A stretch of DNA of 64,000 nucleotides from Bathymodiolus brooksi (lineage: Eukaryota; Mollusca; Bivalvia; Mytilida; Modiolidae). Where the stretch lies: contig OY804586.1 in assembly GCA_963680875.1 (NCBI GenBank), positions 49,538,203 to 49,602,202 on the forward strand, written 5' to 3'. Shown here in pieces: positions 1 to 13,122 of this stretch (position 1 is the first letter of the stretch; the number at the start of each line of letters is the position of its first letter). The notes beneath the pieces were generated by a model. The model was not told the origin of the DNA. It made no database searches and saw only the letters and a program-made list of their open reading frames with translations. The position numbers and the translations under genes were made by a program.

Positions 1-150
1 TCTCGTGGCAACAATTTAGCTATCTCGTGACCACGCGTTAGTATCCCATGATCATGATATATCGTGACCATGATTTAGCTATCCCGTTGTCATGCGTTGG
101 TATATGTCGCGACCAGTATTTGCCACGTGGTAGTATCTCGTGGCCATGAG
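1..150. repeat. Degenerate short tandem repeat
   Basis: Variants of TCTCGTGACCATGATTTAG and of GCGTTAGTATC recur several times with many substitutions. It looks like the decayed edge of a tandem array that starts outside the window. No coding potential is visible. Confidence 0.5.
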
Positions 151-887
151 ACAAATGAAAAAATTTCCCCATATCTCTTCAATGCTTCTGTACCAAGGCG
201 CATACTTTCGTAACAAAATCAACCAGAACGCTACTCAAACTAGATTTCTAACTTCTCATCGCATCACTTAAGATCTCTTACAGAAAAAAAGCTATAAATT
301 AAAGTGTAAAGGATGGATGGACACAGAGAAAACCTTTAGTCACACGACCATCTTGGCCGTTACGGGACTTAAAATAATATTCTGATTCATACTTTAAGAA
401 ACTTTCTATATCCAGATCAAGCAAGCAGACTGATCTGGGACCATTCTTTGTGATTTTTGTTTTATTGTAATAAGTGTCGGCATTGCAATGTCGGTTGTTC
501 CGCTTCAGTGAACATCACCTTTTCCCAGTTTTTGTTTAATGCATAAAGACAAACTTTATATCTAATGTCAATACACAAAGATTGAGATTCTACTGGATGT
601 ACGGTACGAATGATATTCCCATTTATATAGATTTTTTTCTTTCCTCTATCGCCTATCAGACTTTTACAGGACATAATTACAAATAACAGGGAAGGGGGGT
701 AGTATCATCACCAGTGAAACCAGTCCTCGCAATATAAGCACCAGTCATCCGTCCCAATACCAGTAAAACTTTGCTCGGACGAGTAATTGTTTTTTCAGTT
801 TTTATTTAGAACTATAGAATAAAAAGAAATTCAAGAATTTGGTTCGGACCAGTGAATTCAAATCTTCATTTCGAGGACTGAGTAACG
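151..887. other. No recognisable gene
   Basis: AT-rich sequence with only short chance open frames. I see no domain, tRNA-like head or clear repeat here. Confidence 0.5.
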
Positions 888-1112
888 TGAGGATTATGTC
901 TTATAAGAAACAAAAACTGCTGATCCTTCGCGAGCACTTGGGTTCATCCACTGGTTATTTTTGTGTGGTTCATTTTGCTTATCCTTTTAATGTTTTCTGT
1001 ATTGTGTTTTGTTTTTTCTTTGTTTATCTTTGTTGTGTATCTTGTGCCCAGTGTTGCCTGTGTCTCTGGATTGTCTATTCTTGATTGTCCCTTCGGTTTT
1101 CTATGACACTAT
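888..1112 (+). repeat. Dispersed repeat family R1, plus copy
   Basis: This stretch has the order GTCTTATAAGAA, CTGATCCTT, T-rich middle, CTCTGGATTGT, CCTTCGGTTTTCT. The same order recurs near 21690, 53838 and 62735 on the plus strand, and near 11735, 16925, 32105 and 58035 on the minus strand. It is a short interspersed repeat without an open frame. R1 is a local label; its class is unknown to me. Confidence 0.55.
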
Positions 1113-1306
1113 TAACTTACAATTTTAAACTATATGTTTCGATGGACATTTACACATCATGTATCGAATTGTTTGTTATAACAATATTCAGTTATAACGT
1201 GTGGGTCAAATTTAGTAGTTGATAAAAGTTAGGGATGGACCATCGAACATTTAGCTGGAATGGGCTGTTTTTCGAAGAGCCAGAAGTTTTTTTTTCACAC
1301 AACATA

Positions 1307-1611
1307 GAGTGAGTGATTGTTGTTTAACGCCAAATCAGCAATTTTTCAGCTATATCATGGCGAGAGCAAGTTAATTTTCAATGAATTGATGATGAGACCA
1401 ACTTTGTACTAGACCAACACGCCGAGTTGGATTTTTTATAGTGCTAGCTCACTGAAACAACAGTCCGCGGGTAGACATGTCACTCAACTCGGAAACATTA
1501 TTCTGATTCCGAGCCAACTAGTCTTTGACTTTTCTCCTTAATGCTGCGTGCTTAGCGGAGAAGTAACAAATATCAATCTTATAGTCTACCACACTCCAGG
1601 CGAGCATGCCA
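1307..1611 (-). mobile_element. SINE family A (tRNA-headed), degraded
   Basis: On the minus strand this starts with a decayed tRNA-like head around 1585-1611 and ends with a short CACT tail at 1307. The 3' module is visible in complement as GTTTAACGCC and CAGCTATATCATGGCGAG. It aligns colinearly by eye with the copies at 22105-22477 and 54227-54580, which have better heads. Confidence 0.65.
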
Positions 1612-1851
1612 AATACTATAAAATAGAGATAAATTATTTTACTTGACTAGAAAGATATTTTTATATCTTTAGTTTCAATATTTGGAAAACGAATATTCTT
1701 TATCAGCCCTTCACCACCTTTCTCAAGTAGTTCCTCTACGTAGTAATACATGTAAAATTTGCATAATTAGATGTAGATCAACACATGCCCTTACCTTTGA
1801 TAGTGAAGTGAAAAATATATGACCATCAAGTACATGAAAATATTCCAAATT

Positions 1852-4800
1852 AACATCGTTGTATTAGGAGAGGAGGCTTAGTGACATCGTTGTATTAGGA
1901 GAGGAGGTTTAGTGACATCGTTGTATCAGGTGAGGAGGTTTAGTGGCATCGTTGTTAGGACAGGAGGCTTAATGACATCGTTGTATCAGGTGAGGAGGTT
2001 TAGTGACATCCTTGTATCAGGTGAGAAGGCTTAGTGGTATCGTTGTAGTAGGAGAGGAGGTTTAGTGGCATCGTTGTGTTAGGACAGGAGGCTTAATGAC
2101 ATATTTGTCAGGTGAGGAGGCTTACTGACATCTTTCTATCAGGAGAGGAGGATTAGTGACATCGTTGTATTAGGTGAGGAAGCCTCGTGACGTCGTTGTA
2201 TCAGGTGAGGAGGTTTAGTGGCATCGTTGTATCAGGTGAGGAAACTTAGTGACATCGTTTTATTAGAAGAGAAGGCTCAGTGACATCGTTGTATTAGGAG
2301 AGGAGCTTTAGTGACATCGTTCTATCATGTGAGGATGATTAGTTACAGCGTTGTATTAAGTGAGGAGGCTTAGTACCATCGTTGTATTAGGAGAGGAGGC
2401 TTAGTGACATCGTTGCATTAGGACAGGAGGCTTAGTGGCATCGTTGTATTAGGAGAGGAGGCTTAGTTACATCCTTGCATTAGGAGAGGTTTAGTGACAT
2501 CGTTGTATCAGGAGAGGAGGCTTGGTGACATCGTTGTATTAGGACAGGAGGTTTAGTGACATCGTTGTATCAAGTGATGAGGCTTAGTGACATCGTTGTA
2601 TTAGGAGAGGAGGATTAGTAACATCCTTGCATTAGGAGAGGTTTAGTGACATCGTTTTATTAGGAGAGGAGGTTTAGTGACATCGTTGCATCAGGTGAGG
2701 AGGTTTAGTTGCATCATTGTGTGAGAACAGGAGGTTTAGTGACATCGTTGTATTAGGAGAGGAGGCTTAGTGGCATCGTTGTACTAGGGCGTGAGGCTTA
2801 GTGACATCGTTGTATTAGGTGAGGAGGTTTAGTGAAATCGTTGTATTAGGAGAGGAGGCTTAGTAACATCGTTGTATTAGGTGAAGAGGTTAAGTGACAT
2901 CCTTGTATGAGGAGAGGAGGCTTAGTGACATCGTTGTATTAGGAGAAGAGGCTTACTGACATCGTTGTATCAGGTGAGGAGGTATAGTGATATCGTTGTA
3001 TTAGGAGAGGAGGTTTAGTGACATCGTTGTATTAGGAGAAGAGGTTTAGTGACATCGTTGTGTTAGGACAGGAGGTTTATTGACATCGTTGTATTAGGTG
3101 AAGAGGCTTAGTGACATCGTTGTATTAGGAGAGGAGGCTTAGTGACATCGTTGTATTAGGAGAGGAGGATTAGGGACATCGATGTATTAGGAGAATAGGT
3201 TTAGTGACATCGTTGTGTTAGGACAAGAGGTTTAGTGACATCGTTGTATTAGGTGAGGAGGCTTACTGACATCGTTGTATTAGGAGAAGAGGTTTAGTGA
3301 CATCGTTGTGTTAGGACAGGAGGCTTAGTGATATCGTTGTATTAGGAGAGGAGGTTTAGTGACATCGTTGTATTAGGAGAAGAGGTTTAGTGACATCGTT
3401 GTGTTAGGACAGGAGGTTTAGTGACATCGTTGTATTAGGTGAGGAGGCTTAGTGACATCGTTGTATTAGGAGAGGAGGATTAGTGACATCGCTATATCAA
3501 GTGAGGAGGTTTAGTGATTCGTTTTATCAAGTGAGGAGGCTTAGTGACATCGTTGTATTAGGAGAGGAGGCTAAGTGACATCGTTGTATCAGGTAAGGAA
3601 GTATAGTGACATCGTTTTATTAGGAGGAGAGGTTTATTGGCATCGTTGTACTAGGAGAGGAGTGTTAGTGACATCGATGTATCAGGTGAAGAGGCTTACT
3701 AACATCGTTATATTAGGAGAGGAGGCTTAGTGACATCGTTGAATTAGGAGAGGAGGTTTAGTGATATCGTTGTATTAGGAGAGGAGGATTAGTGATATCG
3801 TTGTATTAGGTGAGGAGGCTTAGTGACATCGTTGTATTAGGAGAGGAGGTTTAGTGACATCGTTGTATTAGGAGAAGAGGCTTAGTGACATCGTTGTGTT
3901 AGGACAGGAGGTTTAGTGACATCGTTGTATTAGGTGAGGAGGCTAAGTGACATCGTTGTATTAGGAGAGGATGCTTAGTGACATCGTTGTATTAGGAGAG
4001 GAGGTTTAGTGACATCGTTGTATTAGGAGAAGAGGTTTAGTGACATCGTTGTGTTAGGACAGGAGGTTTAGTGACATCGTTGTATTAGGTGAGGAGGCTT
4101 ACTGACATCGTTGTATTAGGAGAAGAGGTTTAGTGACATCGTTGTGTTAGGACAGGAGGCTTAGTGATATCGTTGTATTAGGAGAGGAGGTTTAGTGACA
4201 TCGTTGTATTAGGAGAAGAGGTTTAGTGACATCGTTGTGTTAGGACAGGAGGTTTAGTGACATCGTTGTATTAGGTGAGGAGGCTTAGTGACATCGTTGT
4301 ATTAGGAGAGGAGGCTAAGTGACATCGTTGTATCAGGTAAGGAGGTATAGTGACATTGTTTTACTAGGAGGGGAGGTTTATTGGCAGCGTTGTACTAGGA
4401 GAGGAGGGTTAGTGACATCGATGTATCAGGTGAAGAGGCTTACTAACATCGTTATATTAGGAGAGGAGGCTTAGTGACATCGTTGAATTAGGAGAGGAGG
4501 TTTAGTGATATCGTTGTATTAGGAGAGGAGGTTTAGTGATATCGTTTTATTAGGTGAGGAGGCTTAGTGACATCGTTGTATTAGTAGAGGAGGTTTAGTG
4601 ACATCGTTGTATTAGGAGAGGAGGCTTAGTGACATCGTTGTATTAGGAGGGGAGGTTTAGTGATATCGTTGTATTAGGAGAGGAGGTTTAGTGATATCGT
4701 TGTATTAGGTGAGGAGGCTTAGTGACATCGTTGTATTAGGAGAGGAGGTTTAGTGACATCGTTGTATCAGGTGAGGAGGCTCAGTGACATCGTTGTATTA

Positions 4801-7800
4801 GGTGAGGAGGCTTAGTGACATCGTTGTATTAAAGAGAGGAGGTTTAGTGACATCGTTGTATTAGGAGAAGAGGCTTAGTGACATCGTTGTATCAGGTGAG
4901 GAGGCTCAGTGTCATCGTTGTATTAGGTGAGGAGGCTTAGTGACATTGTTGTATTAAAGAGAAGAGCTTTAGTGACATCGTTGTATCAAGTGAGGAGGCT
5001 TAGTGCCATCGTTGTATTAGGAGAGGAGGCTTAGTGACATCGTTGTATCAGGTGAGGAGGCTTGGTGACATCGTTGTTGTAGCAGAGGAGGCTTAGTGAC
5101 ATCCTTGTATTAGGAGAGGAGGTTTAATGACATCGTTTTATTAGGACAGGAGGCTTAGTGACATCGTTGTATCAGGTGAGGAGGTTTACTGACAACGTTG
5201 TATCAAGTAAGGAGGCTTAGTGACATCGTTGTATTAGGAGAGGTTTTGTAGCATCGTTGTATTAGGAGAGGAGGCTTAATGACATCGTTGTATCAAGTGA
5301 GGAGGCTTAGTGACATCGTTGATGTAGGAGAGGAGGTTTAATGACATCGTTTGATTAGGAGAGGAGGTTTAGTGACATCGTTGTATCAGGTGAGGAGGCT
5401 TAGTTACGTCGCTGTGCTAGGACAGGAGGTTCAGTGCCATCGTTGTATGAGGAGAGGAGGTTTTGTGGCATCGTTGTATTAGGAGAGGAGGCTTAGTGAC
5501 ATCCTTGTATTAGGATAGGAGGTTTAGTGACATCGCTTTATTAGGAGAGGAGGTTTAGTGACATCGTTGTATCAGGTGAGGAGGTTTAGTTACATCGTTG
5601 TGTTAGGACAGCAGGCTTAGTGACATCCTTGTATTAGGATAGGAGGTTTAGTGACATCGCTTTATTAGGAGAGGAGCTTTAGTGACATCGTTGTATCAAA
5701 TGAGGAGGTTTAGTTACATCGTTGTGTTAGGACAGCCGGCTTAGTGACATCGTTGTATGAGGAGATGAGGTTTTGTGGCATCGTTGTATTAGGAGAGGAG
5801 GCTTAGTGACATCGTTGTATCAGGAGAGGAGGTTTAGTGACATCGTTGTACTAGGAGAGGAGGTTTAGTGACATCCTTGTATCAGGTGAGGATGCTTACT
5901 GACATCGTTGTATTAGGAGAGGAGGCTTAGTGACATCATTGTATTGGGAGAGGAGGTTTAGTGACATCGTTGTGTTAGGACAGGAGTCTTAGTGACATCG
6001 TTGTATTAGGAGATGAGCTTTAGTGACATCGTTCTATCAGGTGTGGAGGTTTAGTGACATCGTTGTATTAGGAGAAGAGGTTTAGTGACATCGTTGTGTT
6101 AGGACAGGAGGTTTATTGACATCGTTGTATTAGGTGAAGAGGCTTAGTGACATCGTTGTATTAGGAGAGGAGGCTTAGTGACATCGTTGTATTAGGAGAG
6201 GAGGATTAGGGACATCGTTGTATTAGGAGAATAGGTTTAGTGACATCGTTGTGTTAGGACAGGAGGTTTAGTGACATCGTTGTATTAGGTGAGGAGGCTT
6301 ACTGACATCGTTGTATTAGGAGAAGAGGTTTAGTGACATCGTTGTGTTAGGACAGGAGGTTTAGTGATATCGTTGTATTAGGAGAGGAGGTTTAGTGACA
6401 TCGTTGTATTAGGAGAAGAGGTTTAGTGACATCGTTGTGTTAGGACAGGAGGTTTAGTGACATCGTTGTATTAGGTGAGGAGGCTTAGTGACATCGTTGT
6501 ATTAGGAGAGGAGGATTAGTGACATCGCTATATCAAGTGAGGAGGTTTAGTGATTCGTTTTATCAAGTGAGGAGGCTTAGTGACATCGTTGTATTAGGAG
6601 AGGAGGCTAAGTGACATAGTTGTATCAGGTAAGGAAGTATAGTGACATCGTTTTATTAGGAGGAGAGGTTTATTGGCATCGTTGTACTAGGAGAGGAGGG
6701 TTAGTGACATCGATGTATCAGGTGAAGAGGCTTACTAACATCGTTATATTAGGAGAGGAGGCTTAGTGACATCGTTGAATTAGGAGAGGAGGTTTAGTGA
6801 TATCGTTGTATTAGGAGAGGAGGATTAGTGATATCGTTGTATTAGGTGAGGAGGCTTAGTGACATCGTTGTATTAGGAGAGGAGGTTTAGTGACATCGTT
6901 GTATTAGGAGAAGAGGCTTAGTGACATCGTTGTGTTAGGACAGGAGGTTTAGTGACATCGTTGTATTAGGTGAGGAGGCTAAGTGACATCGTTGTATTAG
7001 GAGAGGATGCTTAGTGACATCGTTGTATTAGGAGAGGAGGCTTAGTGACATCGTTGTATTAGGAGAAGAGGTTTAGTGACATCGTTGTGTTAGGACAGGA
7101 GGATTAGTGACATCGTTGTATTAGGTGAGGAGGCTTACTGACATCGTTGTATTAGGAGAAGAGGTTTAGTGACATCGTTGTGTTAGGACAGGAGGCTTAG
7201 TGATATCGTTGTATTAGGAGAGGAGGTTTAGTGACATCGTTGTATTAGGAGAAGAGGTTTAGTGACATCGTTGTGTTAGGACAGGAGGTTTAGTGACATC
7301 GTTGTATTAGGTGAGGAGGCTTAGTGACATCGTTGTATTAGGAGGGGAGGCTAAGTGACATCGTTGTATCAGGTAAGGAGGTATAGTGACATCGTTTTAC
7401 TAGGAGGGGAGGTTTATTGGCAGCGTTGTACTAGGACAGGAGGGTTAGTGACATCGATGTATCAGGTGAAGAGGCTTACTAACATCGTTATATTAGGAGA
7501 GGAGGCTTAGTGACATCGTTGAATTAGGAGAGGAGGTTTAGTGATATCGTTGTATTAGGAGAGGAGGTTTAGTGATATCGTTTTATTAGGTGAGGAGGCT
7601 TAGTGACATCGTTGTATTAGTAGATGAGGTTTAGTGACATCGTTGTATTAGGAGAGGAGGCTTAGTGACATCGTTGTATTAGGAGGGGAGGTTTAGTGAT
7701 ATCGTTGTATTAGGAGAGGAGGTTCAGTGATATCGTTGTATTAGGTGAGGAGGCTTAGTGACATCGTTGTATTAGGAGAGGAGGTTTAGTGACCTCGTTG

Positions 7801-10649
7801 TATTAGGAGAAGAGGCTTAGTGACATCGTTGTGTTAGGACAGGAGGTTTAGTGACATCGTTGTATTAGGTGAGGAGGCTAAGTGACATCGTTGTATTAGG
7901 AGAGGATGCTTAGTGACATCGTTGTATTAGGAGAGGAGGTTTAGTGACATCGTTGTATTAGGAGAAGAGGTTTAGTGACATCGTTGTGTTAGGACAGGAG
8001 GTTTAGTGACATCGTTGTATTAGGTGAGGAGGCTTACTGACATCGTTGTATTAGGAGAAGAGGTTTAGTGACATCGTTGTGTTAGGACAGGAGGCTTAGT
8101 GATATCGTTGTATTAGGAGAGGAGGTTTAGTGACATCGTTGTATTAGGAGAAGAGGTTTAGTGACATCGTTGTGTTAGGACAGGAGGTTTAGTGACATCG
8201 TTGTATTAGGTGAGGAGGCTTAGTGACATCGTTGTATTAGGAGAGGAGGCTAAGTGACATCGTTGTATCAGGTAAGGAGGTATAGTGACATCGTTTTACT
8301 AGGAGGGGAGGTTTATTGGCAGCGTTGTACTAGGAGAGGAGGGTTAGTGACATCGATGTATCAGGTGAAGAGGCTTACTAACATCGTTATATTAGGAGAG
8401 GAGGCTTAGTGACATCGTTGAATTAGGAGAGGAGGTTTAGTGATATCGTTGTATTAGGAGAGGAGGTTTAGTGATATCGTTTTATTAGGTGAGGAGGCTT
8501 AGTGACATCGTTGTATTAGTAGAGGAGGTTTAGTGACATCGTTGTATTAGGAGAGGAGGCTTAGTGACATCGTTGTATTAGGAGGGGAGGTTTAGTGATA
8601 TCGTTGTATTAGGAGAGGAGGTTTAGTGATATCGTTGTATTAGGTGAGGAGGCTTAGTGACATCGTTGTATTAGGAGAGGAGGTTTAGTGACATCGTTGT
8701 ATCAGGTGAGGAGGCTCAGTGACATCGTTGTATTAGGTGAGGAGGCTTAGTGACATCGTTGTATTAAAGAGAGGAGGTTTAGTGACATCGTTGTATTAGG
8801 AGAAGAGGCTTAGTGACACCGTTGTATCAGGTGAGGAGGCTCAGTGACATCGTTGTATTAGGTGAGGAGGCTTAGTGACATTGTTGTATTAAAGAGAAGA
8901 GCTTTAGTGATATCGTTGTATCAAGTGAGGAGGCTTAGTGCCATCGTTGTATTAGGAGAGGAGGCTTAGTGACATCGTTGTATTAGGAGAGGAGGCTTAG
9001 TGACATCGTTGTATCAGGTGAGGAGGCTTGGTGACATCGTTGTTGTAGCAGAGGAGGCTTAGTGACATCATTGTATTAGGAGAGGAGGTTTAATGACATC
9101 GTTTTATTAGGACAGGAGGCTTAGTGACATCGTTGTATCAGGTGAGGAGGTTTACTGACAACGTTGTATCAAGTAAGGAGGCTTAGTGACATCGTTGTAT
9201 TAGGAGAGGTTTTGTAGCATCGTTGTATTAGGAGAGGAGGCTTAATGACATCGTTGTATCAAGTGAGGAGGCTTAGTGACATCGTTGATGTAGGAGAGGA
9301 GGTTTAATGACATCGTTTGATTAGGAGAGGAGGTTTAGTGACATCGTTGTATCAGGTGAGGAGGCTTAGTTACGTCGCTGTGCTAGGACAGGAGGTTCAG
9401 TGCCATCGTTGTATGAGGAGAGGAGGTTTTGTGGCATCGTTGTATTAGGAGAGGAGGCTTAGTGACATCCTTGTATTAGGATAGGAGGTTTAGTGACATC
9501 GCTTTATTAGGAGAGGAGGTTTAGTGACATCGTTGTATCAGGTGAGGAGGTTTAGTTACATCGTTGTGTTAGGACAGCAGGCTTAGTGACATCCTTGTAT
9601 TAGGATAGGAGGTTTAGTGACATCGCTTTATTAGGAGAGGAGCTTTAGTGACATCGTTGTATCAAATGAGGAGGTTTAGTTACATCGTTGTGTTAGGACA
9701 GCCGGCTTAGTGACATCGTTGTATGAGGAGATGAGGTTTTGTGGCATCGTTGTATTAGGAGAGGAGGCTTAGTGACATCGTTGTATCAGGAGAGGAGGTT
9801 TAGTGACATCGTTGTACTAGGAGAGGAGGTTTAGTGACATCCTTGTATCAGGTGAGGATGCTTACTGACATCGTTGTATTAGGAGAGGAGGCTTAGTGAC
9901 ATCATTGTATTGGGAGAGGAGGTTTAGTGACATCGTTGTGTTAGGACAGGAGTCTTAGTGACATCGTTGTATTAGGAGATGAGCTTTAGTGACATCGTTC
10001 TATCAGGTGTGGAGGTTTAGTGACATCGTTTTATCAAGTGAGGAGGCTTAGTGACATCGTTGTATTAGGTGAGGAGGATTAATGACATCGTTGTATTAGG
10101 AGAGGAGGTTTAGTGACATCGTTGAATTAGGTAAGGAGGTTTAGTGACATCGTTGTATTAGGAAAGGAGGTTTAGTGGCATCGTTGTATTAGGAGAGGAG
10201 GCTTAGTGACATCGTTGTATTAGGAGAGGAGGCTTAGTGACATCGTTGTATCAGGTGAGGAGGCTTAGTGACATCGTTGTATTAGGAGAGGAGGTATAAT
10301 GACATCGTTGTATTAGGAGAGGAGGTTTAGTGACATTGTTGTATTAGGAGAGGAGGCTTAGTGACATCGTTGTATCAGGTTATGAGGCTTAGTGACATAG
10401 TTGTATTAGGAGAGGAGGCTTAGTGACATCGTTGTATTAGGTGAGGAGGCTTAGTGACATCCTTGTATGAAGAGAGGAGGCTTAGTGACATCGTTGTATT
10501 AAGAGAGGAGGTTTAGTGACATCGCTATATTAGGAGAGAGGTTTAGTGACATCGTTGTATTAGGAGAGGAGGTTTAGTGACATCGTTGTATTAGGAGAGG
10601 AGGTTTAGTGACATCGTTGTATTAGGAGAGGAGGTTTAGTGGCATCGTT
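1852..10649. repeat. 31-bp minisatellite/satellite array, 8.8 kb
   Basis: About 284 copies of a 31-bp unit made of ACATCGTTGTATTAGGAGAG followed by GAGGCTTAGTG. Recurrent variants are TATCAGGTGAGG, TGTTAGGACAGG and GGTTTAGTG. Rare markers reveal higher-order structure. CGCTATATCAAG occurs near 3485 and 6521, and TTGGCAGCGTTG near 4381, 7417 and 8316, giving an offset of 3036 bp and then 899 bp. TACGTCGCTGTGC occurs near 5405 and 9371, an offset of 3966 bp. So a ~3.03-kb block (about 3020-6050) is repeated at about 6056-10020, and the second copy has gained a further ~0.93 kb (about 30 units). Both strands have stops in the unit, so it is not coding. Confidence 0.95.
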
Positions 10650-11012
10650 TTTTCGATTACTTTTCATTAGAATATATATTAATCTACGAATTGCATATCG
10701 ATTTTTCACAACATTCTAATTAAATGGTACAAAAACTTCACTGTGTTACAGCAAAACACATGACAACGGGTCGTCGCCCCATTGAGAAGAGGGATTTGTT
10801 ATCAATTATTGACTGGTAACTTACAGAAAGATGTAATACAAAGTACATGTATATTATATGAAAATTATCTACTTAATGTACTTTTATTCTAATTGCTTCT
10901 TCAAAGTCTTAAAATAAGCAGATATCTTACCTTGTGGGCCGTGTAAAGACGCTGCCATATAACTGGAAGTCGATTCCAAACATTCGGAGTCGGAGTGGAT
11001 AGAACAGTGGGT

Positions 11013-11185
11013 TGGTCAAAACTTGAATTCTTGACCAGTGAGTGAGTGAGTAAGTTAGTGATTTTTCACAATTTCTCAACATCACGAGATCGGTCAATAC
11101 TTGAATACTTGACCAGTGAGTGAGTGAGTAAATTTGTGATTTTTCATAATTTTTCGATATCACGAGGTTGGTCAATACTTGACCA
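11013..11185. repeat. Two to three copies of a ~78-80-bp repeat
   Basis: GGTCAAAACTTGAATTCTTG, GGTCAATACTTGAATACTTG and GGTCAATACTTGACC begin successive units about 80 and 77 bp apart. Each of the first two is followed by GACCAGTGAGTGAGTGAGTAA and an AT-rich half. The open frame across it on the minus strand is an artefact of the duplication. Confidence 0.7.
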
Positions 11186-11734
11186 GATATATTGGTAGCG
11201 TTGAATGATGCTTTGTTAATGGCTGGAGAGAAAAAAGAACGAGGGTTTATTTACCGAAACAGGGTATCGGTCGATGAGTGAGTTTTATCTCCAAGTGAAC
11301 AATTTATCAGCTATATTATGGCGTGAACAAGTTATAATATGAGCCCCAAATAGAAATAAAATTTTAAAAAAATCATGGTCCATCAATAACCCATTAAGAT
11401 AATAATTTTCCAATAAACTGCATAAAATTGGATGAAAAAATAAAAAGTTAAAATTTTGAAATTTCACCTTTTTGAACCCATTTTATATCAAAAAGGATAA
11501 TCGTTACACTATAACGGTATGCATTTTTCTGAAAGGAGTTTTACTAAGAAATTCATTAAGGAAATATCAAAATCAAATGAAAAATAAAAATTTCTATGTA
11601 CAAATAACAGAAACACCCTGTACCTTATGGCCTCTTGTTTTGAAAACAGTACCGACCTTTATTCAGAGCCCAGTATCATGGTATTCACTATTCAGAAAGA
11701 TCCGTCAACTACAACCATTCTTGTCCATAGAAAA
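11186..11734. other. No gene; one SINE tail remnant
   Basis: AT-rich. At about 11276-11345 there is a short minus-strand relic of the SINE 3' module (GAGTGAG, then CAGCTATATTATGGCG). Several 60-90 residue open frames overlap on both strands; none shows a domain. Confidence 0.4.
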
Positions 11735-11895
11735 CAAATAGGACAAAAGGACAAACAACGGTCTACATAGCACTACACAGAAAAATAACGATTAAATAAC
11801 ACAAACCCGAGGTGAACTCAGGTGGTCCGGAAGGATAAGCAGTTCCTGCTCCACTAGTGGCAACCCTATTAGTGTCAGTGTGGGAGCCGGGTGTA
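11735..11895 (-). repeat. Dispersed repeat R1, minus copy
   Basis: Contains GGACAAACAACG, GGTGAACTCAGGTGGTCCGG and AAGCAGTTCCTGCTCC. These are the reverse-oriented counterparts of the CTGCTT...CCGG...GAGTTCACC part of the R1 repeat. The copies at 16925 and 58035 are the closest matches. Confidence 0.55.
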
Positions 11896-12775
11896 TACAA
11901 AATAAACGAAATTATTGCCTGATAAGAGAAACGTGCTTTGTGGATCATTAATTTTGTGGTTTACTTGTATCTTTCAACATCTTAAATAGTCCGGGAAACG
12001 TTCTTTAATACATGTATTCGAAATACCTCTTAACTCCGTCATAAACCTTCTATGTTGTTCAATTTCAAATTGAAAACTTGTTAGTGATTGGTTCTTTGAA
12101 TTGGGACATCTGATTGGCGGTTCCATAGATATAAATGTGACCCAATTTATCCAGTCCAAAACACCCAACAGAATCCATTTAAATCATAAAAGATATACGA
12201 TCATTATTTTGTAGTTACTGAAAATTGATAATTTATTTATAACATGCATTCTTTACTTACATAAAATGTCTAATGAGACGTATAGCCATATAGATAATCT
12301 TACATACAATTATGTTTAAATTATCAAGAAACACAAGTTCATATAACTAGGATTAGGTGTTAGGACTATTGTGTTCAACGTTGTGGCGAATTTGTATAAA
12401 ATGGGGCGACAAAAAACAATACAATGGGGCGGTGAAAATGTATACATTGGGGCGGATGAGAAAATATAAAAAAGGGTGGTTTAAATTACTATAATTAATA
12501 TTAAGCTACGGTGTATATCATAGCAAACAAAATTAACAGCAACAAATACCAATTTTAAAGTTTAAAATTTAAAGATTTAATCAATATAATTAGCAGTTAT
12601 ATCATGACCTATGTATGGAATGAATTATGATTTGTACAAGATATCCCTTTCTGCTGCATGCTTATAGCGTAGCAGCAACAACTACCATTTTTAAGGTTTA
12701 AAACTTAACGATTATTATTACAATTAGCAATGTTCGTTTATATTATGGCCTATATCATAATGTATGACATTATAA
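11896..12775. other. No gene seen; GGGGCG-rich motif cluster
   Basis: AT-rich sequence. At about 12395-12465 three spaced ATGGGGCG/TTGGGGCGG motifs occur. Around 16210-16290 the complementary CGCCCCATTG motif occurs three times. The two stretches also share TTAGGACTATNGTGTT. They may be relics of one repeat family; I cannot classify it. Confidence 0.35.
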
Positions 12776-12916
12776 GTTATCTACGTGTCGACCCGTGGGC
12801 ATTGAGATTGTACCACCCTGAAGCACTTCTGTATAGCTTGAGGCGAAGCCGAAGGCTGTACAGTGGTGCTGAAGGGTGGTACAATCTCAATGCCCACGGG
12901 TAGACACGTAGATAAC
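12776..12916. repeat. Fold-back repeat (hairpin), 141 bp
   Basis: GTTATCTACGTGTCGACCCG at the left is mirrored by CGGGTAGACACGTAGATAAC at the right. The arms run about 56 bp with few mismatches around an ~24-bp centre. No convincing target duplication is seen. It is MITE-like, with no coding capacity. Confidence 0.8.
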
Positions 12917-13122
12917 GATTTTATCCCCGGTTTGAAAACAAAAACTGATTTGTAATGGATTTTCTTGTTCTTTTTATAACGTAATCATGACGTTTTTGTA
13001 CTTGCGGAGTAAAATGCCATAGCTCATGTGAAAATTTGGGTGAATTTCGATAAAGTGTGGGGAGATACCTTTGGTATCACCCTACAGCTAATCATTTTTA
13101 ACGTTTGTTTGGTCTTATTTTG

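Noticed and set aside
1852..10649. CRISPR-like array
   Set aside because: The 31-bp units are contiguous with no unique spacers, and the rest of the window is eukaryotic.
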